Positions 57,857 through 64,000 of a stretch of 64,000 nucleotides of DNA are shown one piece after another. Numbering within the stretch: the stretch's first letter is position 1; every line of letters begins with the position of its first letter. The notes below the pieces were generated by a model. The model had not been told where the DNA came from, did no database searches, and saw only the letters and a program-made list of their open reading frames with translations. Source of the stretch: Megamerina dolium (Eukaryota > Arthropoda > Insecta > Diptera > Megamerinidae); NCBI GenBank assembly GCA_963854835.1, contig OY978525.1, forward strand, positions 85,855,833 to 85,919,832, in the 5' to 3' direction. Both the position numbers and the translations under genes were made by a program.

Positions 57857-59414
57857 AAATCGGCCAATTCTCACTGTTTCCCCCACCCTTTTGAGTGACG
57901 GTAATTGGGCTAGAAGCAACTGTGAGAAGGGTTTGGCTTTTGCAAACCACCTAAAAAGTGTGTTTACACCCAATCCACCCTCTTCACAGTCCTCATTACC
58001 AAAATTAACTTCTCAACCTTGCTCAATAACGCTCAAAATTAGAAAAAAGGACATATTCAAAGCAATTTATAAAGATTTAAACCCAAAAAAATCACCTGGT
58101 CCAGATAAAATTACCGGTAAAATGATAAAAGAGCTAACTCCGGCTTCAGTAATTCATCTCATGCACATTTTCAATGCTATCCTTCGTATTAAACACTATC
58201 CCAAATGCTGGAAAACTTCAAAAATTATTATGATAACAAAACCAGTAAAATACCCTACAAAAGTTGCATCGTACAGACCTATCAGCCTCCTGCCTCTACT
58301 TTCTAAAGTATTCGAAAAGCTACTTGTCATGAATATAACTCCATTTATTAATCTCAACCAACTGATTCCTCAACATCAGTTTGGATTTAGAAAACAGCAC
58401 GGCACAATAGAACAAGTCCACCGCATTGTAACTCTGATAAGGAACACTTTTGAAGAAAAAAAGTATTGCTCAGCTGTCTTTCTTGATATCACTCAAGCTT
58501 TCGATAAAGTATGGCACGATGGCCTTATTTACAAACTCAAACTATTATTGCCTGCAAATGTCTCCTCATTGCTTAGTAGCTACCTCACGAAAAGACAATT
58601 TCTCGTACATCACAAGGATTACACAAGAAATCCATTGGATATTCACGCTGGCGTTCCTCAAGGAAGCGTTTTGGGCCCCTTACTGTATCTCTTATACACT
58701 ACAGATATGCCCAGCAATAACTATACATTTATATCGACCTTTGCAGATGATACGGCAATATTGTGCACTCGCTCTAACCCCATAGAAGCTACTAAACTCC
58801 TGCAGACTCATATCGATTCTCTCGAAATCTGGCTAGCAAAATGGCGTATAAAAGTCAATGAATCAAAGAGCGTACATGTAACCTTCACGCTAAGGCCAGA
58901 TACATATCCCCCACTTAAAATTAATGGCCAATCAGTTCCACAATGTTACTCAACAAAGTACTTGGGTATTCACCTCGACAGAAGGCTGACCTGGAAAAAT
59001 CACATAGAGGCAAAGAAAACTCAGATCAAGCTTAAAATTAATCAGTTTTGGTGGCTGATACACAAAAGATCAAAGTTGAATCTCGAATACAAAGTGCTAT
59101 TATATAAAGCAATCCTGAAGCCAATCTGGACTTATGGTATTCAGTTTTGGGGCACCGCATCTCCCTCAAATATCGAAAAATTGCAGCGAATACAATCCAA
59201 GTGTCTGAGAATTATTGTAAACGCGCCTTGGTATATGAGGAACGTTAACATCCATCGAGATTTAAATGTACCCACAATTTCTGAGGAAGTTGCAATGTCT
59301 TGCAGAAGCTACATCCAAAAATTACACAGTCATCCGAATCCCCTTGCTAGGCAATTGTTGCTGAGCACGGGGCATCGTCGATTAAAAAGAAAAGACACAC
59401 TGAATATGCTGTGA
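57857..59414 (+). pseudogene. Jockey-like reverse transcriptase, nearly intact (J2)
   Basis: About 519 LINE codons open in one frame: KKSPGPDKITGKMIKEL, SYRPISLLPLLSKVFEKL, motif A FLDITQAFDKVWHDG, GVPQGSVLGPLLYLLY, active site TFADDTAILCT near 58740, thumb GIHLDRRLTWKNHIEAKK, NAPWYMRN. The open frame extends upstream to 57726 only through DINE sequence. A 1-bp deletion near 59367 (GGG where J1 has GTGG) shifts the last ~25 codons. The endonuclease is absent because of 5' truncation. Confidence 0.82.
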
Positions 59415-59551
59415 AATTGCTATACCTCGTGACTAAACAAATTGTGATGGAACGTTGGGAATATCACATAATTTTATTTAGTTTGTAAGATTTGATTACT
59501 TATTGTTAGTTTCTAAGTAATTTTAGAAAAATCCAATAAAAAAAAAAAAAA
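57857..59551 (+). mobile_element. Jockey-like LINE, copy J2 (5'-truncated)
   Basis: Begins in the linker (AATCGGCCAATTCTCACTG) and ends with TCCAAT followed by an A-run at 59537-59551. The left neighbour is a broken DINE unit (D4) and the right neighbour is the intact left end of another DINE (D5). No target duplication is visible. Confidence 0.82.
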
Positions 59552-59552
59552 T

Positions 59553-61132
59553 CTCCTTACAGTCGGCTGGGGCCAACCAAACTATACCCTGCATATGTAG
59601 ATTTATATATAAAAAGTTTACTCGAATATCCAACTTTTCTTTTATTTCCACTTTTCGAGAAACAATTTTTGCATATACTACTAATTTACACCCGAAATAT
59701 GGTTGACTTTGACGAAGTAAAAGGATTTTAAGATAATTCCGAGGCTTAGTATGGGAGCTATATAAAAAGTGGGCGTGGCTTACCACTTTCTGGTAAATCC
59801 AATTAATTTTTCAATGTTAATCCACACCTTAAATTTGGTGTCCTACGTTGAATAGTTTCTAAGTTATGGTGGTTAACATTTTTGCTTAATTTCCTCAACT
59901 TTGTATGGGAGCCCCAATAAGAAGTGGGCGTGGTACGCTGATTTTTCGCCAGATTATTTCCGACTACGATATTAATTTAAGTGTCAATTATGGTTATTGT
60001 AGACATAAGATTGCCTAAGTTACAGCTGTTTCAATTTAAAATTTGTATGGGGGCTACGATAAACACTGGGCGTGGTGCGCCCATTTTCTGTGAGCCTAGT
60101 TGCTCGTACAATACTAATCCACACCTTAAATCTCGTTATTCTACGCTGAATAGTTTGCAAGTTATAACCGGTAACATTTTTTTTAATTTCCGCAACTTTG
60201 TATGGGAGACCCAAAAAGGAGTGGGCGTGGCACATTGATTTTCTGCCATATTATTTCTGACTGCCGTGTTAATCTAAGTGTCAATTGTGGTTATTCTAGA
60301 CAGAAGATTGCCGAAGTTACAGCTGTTTCAATTTAAAATTTGTATGGGGGCTACGATAAACACTGGGCGTGGTGCACCCATTTTCTGTGAGCCTAGTTGC
60401 TCGTACAATACTAATCCACACCTTAAATCTCGTTATTCTACGCTGAATAGTTTGCAAGTTATAACCGGTAATTTTTTTTTAAATTTCCGCAACTTTGTAT
60501 GGGAGACCCAAAAAGGAGTAGGCGTGGCACACTGATTTGCTGCCATATTATTTCCGACTACCATGTTAATCTAAATGTCAATTATAGTTATTCTGGACAG
60601 AAGATTGTAGAAGTTACAGCTGTTTCAATTTAAAAGAAGTACAGACACTTTATATGGGAGCTACGCTAGAAAGTAGGCGTGGCTCACCCACTTTTGGCGA
60701 GGTTATATAGTAGTATTATATAACTCTATGTGCAAAATATTGTTGTCCCAAGTGGTATATTATGTGAGTTATAGCAAGTTAAAGATTTTGAAAATTTCGA
60801 GGTTAGTCGCTTTGAATGCTTGGTGTGGGCGTGGTTATTGACCGATCATGCCCAATATCAATCCCCTCCGTACCCTTGGATCATAGATTACTTATGCCAA
60901 ATTTCATCGAAATAGCTCAATATTTACTCAAGTTATCGTGCGAACCAACCAGGTGACAGACAGACGGACGGACGGACGGACGGACGGACGGACGGACATC
61001 GTTAAATCGAAAATTTAATCGACGCTGATCACGAATATATATCCATGTCTATATCTCCGGAGATTCCTTCAAGTGGACACAAACATCTGACCGAAATGAA
61101 TATACCATGCATATTGCATTATGCAGGGTATA
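59553..61132 (+). mobile_element. DINE-1-like element, copy D5 (most complete)
   Basis: From CTCCTTACAGTCGGCTGGGG to ATTATGCAGGGTATA. TATACCCTGCATA near both ends is a 13-bp inverted repeat (59583-59595 and about 61120-61132). The centre has tandem units of about 298 bp starting near 59985, 60283 and 60582. Each unit consists of two related halves of ~150 bp, each with TTTGTATGGG and GGGCGTGG. Then come the conserved 3' block, (GACG)n at 60964-60997 and the terminal block. Central repeats of ~150 bp plus (GTCY)n match the published DINE-TR1 type. Confidence 0.8.
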
Positions 61133-61137
61133 AAAAA

Positions 61138-61975
61138 AAAAATTATGTTTATTCTAGACAGAAGATTGCCGAAGTTACAGCTGTTTTAATTTAAAATTTG
61201 TATGGGTTCTACGATAAACAGTGGGCGTGGTGCGCCCACTGTTTATCGTACAAGTTGCTCGTACAATACTAATCCACACCTTAAATCTCGTTATTCTACG
61301 CTGAATAGTTTGCAAGTTATAACCGGTAATTTTTTTTTAAATTTCCGCAACTTTGTATGGGAGACCCAAAAAGGAGTAGGCGTGGCACACTGATTTGCTG
61401 CCATATTATTTCCGACTACCATGTTAATCTAAATGTCAATTATGGTTATTCTGGACAGAAGATTGTAGAAGTTACAGCTGTTTCAATTTAAAAGAAGTAC
61501 AGACACTTTGTATGAGAGCTACGCTAAAAAGTAGGCGTGGCTCAACCACTTTTGGCGAGGTTATATTGTAGTATAATATAAGTCTAAGTGCCAAATATTG
61601 TTGTCTCAAGTGGTATATTATGTGAGTTATAGCAAGTTAAAGATTTTGAAAATTTCGAGGTTAGTCGCTTTGAATACTTGGTGTGGGCGTGGTTATTGAC
61701 CGATCATGCCCAATATCAATCCCCGTACCCTTGGATCATAGATTACTTATGCCAAATTTCATCGAAATAGCTCAATATTTACTCAAGTTATCGTGCGAAC
61801 CAGCCAGGTGACAGACAGACGGACGGACGGACGGACGGACATCGTTAAATCGAAAATTTAAGCGACGCTGATCACGAATATATATCTATGTCTATATCTC
61901 CGGAGATTCCTTCAAGTGGACACAAACATCTGACCGAAATGAATATACCATGCATATTGCATTATGCAGGTTATA
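61138..61975 (+). mobile_element. DINE-1-like element, copy D6 (partial duplicate of D5)
   Basis: Starts inside a unit (TTATTCTAGACAGAAGATTG) and follows the last ~840 bp of D5 closely, including (GACG)n at about 61817-61840 and the TGCATTATGCAGG end. Most simply a tandem segmental duplication of the 3' part. Confidence 0.78.
61210..61250. repeat. Perfect 18-bp hairpin in D6
   Basis: TACGATAAACAGTGGGCG and its inverse complement flank a 5-nt loop TGGTG. In the sister copies the right arm is replaced by CCATTTTCTGTGAGCCTAG. Confidence 0.85.
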
Positions 61976-62439
61976 ATTAATAAATGGACAGTGCGCGGCA
62001 TTTGCGTTCTGGCGTAGACATGTCGTATTGCATGCGATATAAATGTTATAAGTACCATGTAATTTAATCGACACATGCATATCGTACATTCTCTTTGGTC
62101 TTTAAGTTGCTCATGTTCGAGTCAATTTGTATTTGCGTTAGTGATGCCAAAGACATAAGTATTTGTTCTTTTGATTCGAATATCAAATCAAACATCACCT
62201 AAAAGGGAAATACACATTTTTTCAAGTCAGTTTGAACAAATTTACGATATATTTTAATTTCAACAGTTTTAACATTTTGTTGTCGAATACGCCGCACAAT
62301 CGATATCACATTTGTCTGCATTAGGTCGAAAGTCGTCGCAAAAACTGCACAAAAATAATTTCTTTATGTAAGTATGTTAGAATGTATAGGTATTCTTATT
62401 CCTAGCTTTTGATTACACCACCAAATACACAACATCACC
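61976..62439. other. Unannotated AT-rich sequence
   Basis: No repeats with other parts of the window and no supported frame. Confidence 0.45.
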
Positions 62440-62805
62440 TTTGGACAATGGATATTACACTATCGAGTCGATTTGGCTGGTTGGCCAGGTCTCACATACG
62501 ATTTTTTGCACTTACGATACAAAAACCTCTTTCCTTTATACCGTTGAAGTAGCATTTCAGACATGCAAGCTCGCCTTTCGATGTCTATTGGTTTCAGGCC
62601 ATATGAAACCCATTTTTGCATTTCTTGGATCGTACCCATATTCTAGGTCGAGTTACATTCAGAACAATTCAGAAAGCTCCTTTTGAGGTTGTTGCGAGTC
62701 TTTGTCCAACAAAGCATTCAATTCATCGTCTTCAAACGTCGAACGTTTTGAACGACTTTTCTTCAGATAAAAACTAAAAAGCAAAGCTTCCTGCTCTGTT
62801 GGAAA
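62440..62805 (-). pseudogene. Mariner transposase fragment
   Basis: Minus strand: FSFYLKKSRSKRSTFEDDEL, LNALLDKDSQQPQKELSEL, then in another frame LKPIDIERRACMSEMLLQRY, KGKRFLYRKCKKSYVRPGQP and AKSTR. These are mariner blocks (helix-turn-helix region, WVPHEL-like linker, LxxRYKRKSFL, KSYVRPGQPA) in the right order. Segments between them, including the first catalytic aspartate region (TGDEKW in mariner), are deleted. A decayed relic without visible inverted repeats. Confidence 0.75.
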
Positions 62806-63071
62806 TCCTTTAAATATACTTCCTAACATCAATGATGAGATGACTTTGCAGTTGGGGTTTTTTTTTTATATATGTGTATACATTTTAAGTTGCAGAGAAG
62901 AATTCATGTTTCAAGTCCCAAAGAATGATGGAACATTTCATTTTCTCGAATGCAAGAGGATTTTCGCAAATCAAGCCAAAGGAATGTTTGCTTTTTCAAA
63001 ATGGATATTCTTTCAACTAAATACAACAATTTTCATAACTTCATATTTGTATTAATGTGGTAAAGCACACA

Positions 63072-63407
63072 CATATATATGTGAGGCACCTATAGACTCC
63101 TGCGCCGAGCTTCTCTTCTAATGTTGTTGTGCCTATTAATTTCGGGACAGTATTAGAAGGGACCTACTTATATTAACCGGTTCCGAACCGGATAGCTCTA
63201 CTGACATGGAGCTTTGTTCCAGAGTTCTATTAAAAGCGTTTTCATGGCAATTTGATAGTGTCGGAAGAATTGCCAATAGCTTGCCGACAGCAGGGAACTG
63301 TTCGAAATAAAAAACTTTTTATATGCGAGTTGACGTCTCAATCGGATATTGAATCCACAACTTACGGCTTAGAAGGGCAATACATTAACCACTGAGTTAC
63401 AGCACCC
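63072..63407 (-). mobile_element. tRNA-derived SINE, copy S3
   Basis: Minus strand from GGGTGCTGTAACTCAGTGG (63407) with A box TAACTCAGTGG and B-box-like GGATTCAATATCC. The full body (CTGTCGGCAAGC, AATTGGCAATTCTTCCGACA, GTAGGTCCCTTCTAAT, GAGAAGCTCGGC) follows, with the 3' end GGTGCCTCACATATATA. It is the only other copy with both promoter boxes recognisable. No target duplication was seen. Confidence 0.8.
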
Positions 63408-63714
63408 ACAGTGGAGCCCAAAAAATGTATTTTATTTCAGTTGGCTTGACAGCAAGAATATAGACCCTGCATTGCAATTAGTAGCTGATATGCGTAGAAC
63501 TTATATTTGAAGTGATTAAAAACAATTTGATTTGTGTATTAAAAGAAATATTGTAAGGAATATTGTTGAACTTCAAATCCAATTGAATTAATAACTGTGT
63601 GTCTTACATATTGGGAAATTCGTTTTCAAGATGTAGGCATCACTGTTCCGTGTAAGCGAGTAATTGGCGGATGTGGGGGATATGAGAAAGTAAGTACCTT
63701 TCTTTTCTCTTTAG

Positions 63715-63745
<31 letters not shown>

Positions 63746-64000
63746 TTTTTTACTCTCTTCTTCGATTCTCTCTCGTTCAAGTTTTGTACACAGCTTTAAA
63801 GTAGCGAGTCCTCATCGTCGGCATCATCGTCAATGTCGTTGTTGCCATATCTACCACTTAGTTCTTGTTGTCGTAGCACTCGTCATGGCAGTGAGGGCTT
63901 CACATCATTAGCGTTGCGTTGTCAGTGTTTTCTTGCTCCAGTCATATTCAAAGTAAACAGACAAGCTTTGTCCGACAAAAGTGGCAGACGATTTTGTGCA
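63408..64000. other. Unannotated sequence with (TC)n/(CA)n tract
   Basis: A (TC)n run at about 63714-63734 is followed by ACACACAC. The 104-codon frame across it (63597-63911) is shaped by the repeat. The GTCGTTGTTGCCATATC-rich end could belong to a host exon or UTR outside the window, but I cannot support that. Confidence 0.4.

Noticed and set aside
62840..63055. Possible small gene or second mariner piece
   Set aside because: No mariner motif is readable and the frame is not supported by anything else.

Overview
The window looks like intergenic or intronic DNA of a higher fly (Diptera). It is AT-rich, has many short satellites, and is dominated by transposable elements of dipteran type: DINE-1/mini-me-like repeats with (GTCY)n tracts, BEL/Pao and 17.6-like gypsy LTR elements, jockey, I/LOA and RTE LINEs, and hAT, Tc1 and mariner DNA elements. 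A tephritid-like fly is my best guess, but the sequence alone does not prove it. I found no convincing host protein-coding gene, rRNA, functional tRNA or CRISPR. Almost every long reading frame belongs to a mobile element.

Layout. 1-7420: a Tc1/mariner remnant, two DINE copies in opposite orientation (1100-2685 and 4120-5418), and a jockey scrap. 7421-28238: a nested stack. A minus-strand 17.6/gypsy-like LTR element (TSD AATG, LTRs 7425-8920 and 27482-28234, tRNA-Ser-type primer site, polypurine tract) contains four later insertions: a 5'-truncated RTE LINE in its 3' LTR, a Harbinger-like MITE in its gag, a whole BEL/Pao element (10338-20378, TSD TAACC), and inside the BEL leader a hAT transposon (17120-19999, TSD ATGCCAGC). 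28239-37404: unique sequence with a decayed RTE copy (30148-33478). 37405-42290: an I/LOA-type LINE split by a DINE copy and by a tRNA-derived SINE. 42291-46816: unique sequence, a SINE with 14-bp flanking repeats, and a dead Tc1. 46817-50115: a full RTE LINE with one open 1006-codon frame, the best candidate here for an active element. 50247-51563: a 1.3-kb TTAA-flanked inverted-repeat element. 52758-61976: two copies of one jockey-like LINE, a SINE, and a cluster of DINE copies with ~298-bp internal tandem repeats. 61977-64000: a mariner relic, a fourth SINE copy and unique DNA.

The elements interact as hosts and parasites of one another rather than as an operon. The RTE supplies an endonuclease/reverse transcriptase that may mobilise the SINE, because their 3' ends look alike. 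The most interesting candidates are the tRNA-derived SINE family (four copies, two with clear target duplications), a tobamovirus-type leaky UAG between gag and pro-pol of the BEL element, the same element's 85-bp LTRs and repeat-rich leader, and the TTAA element.
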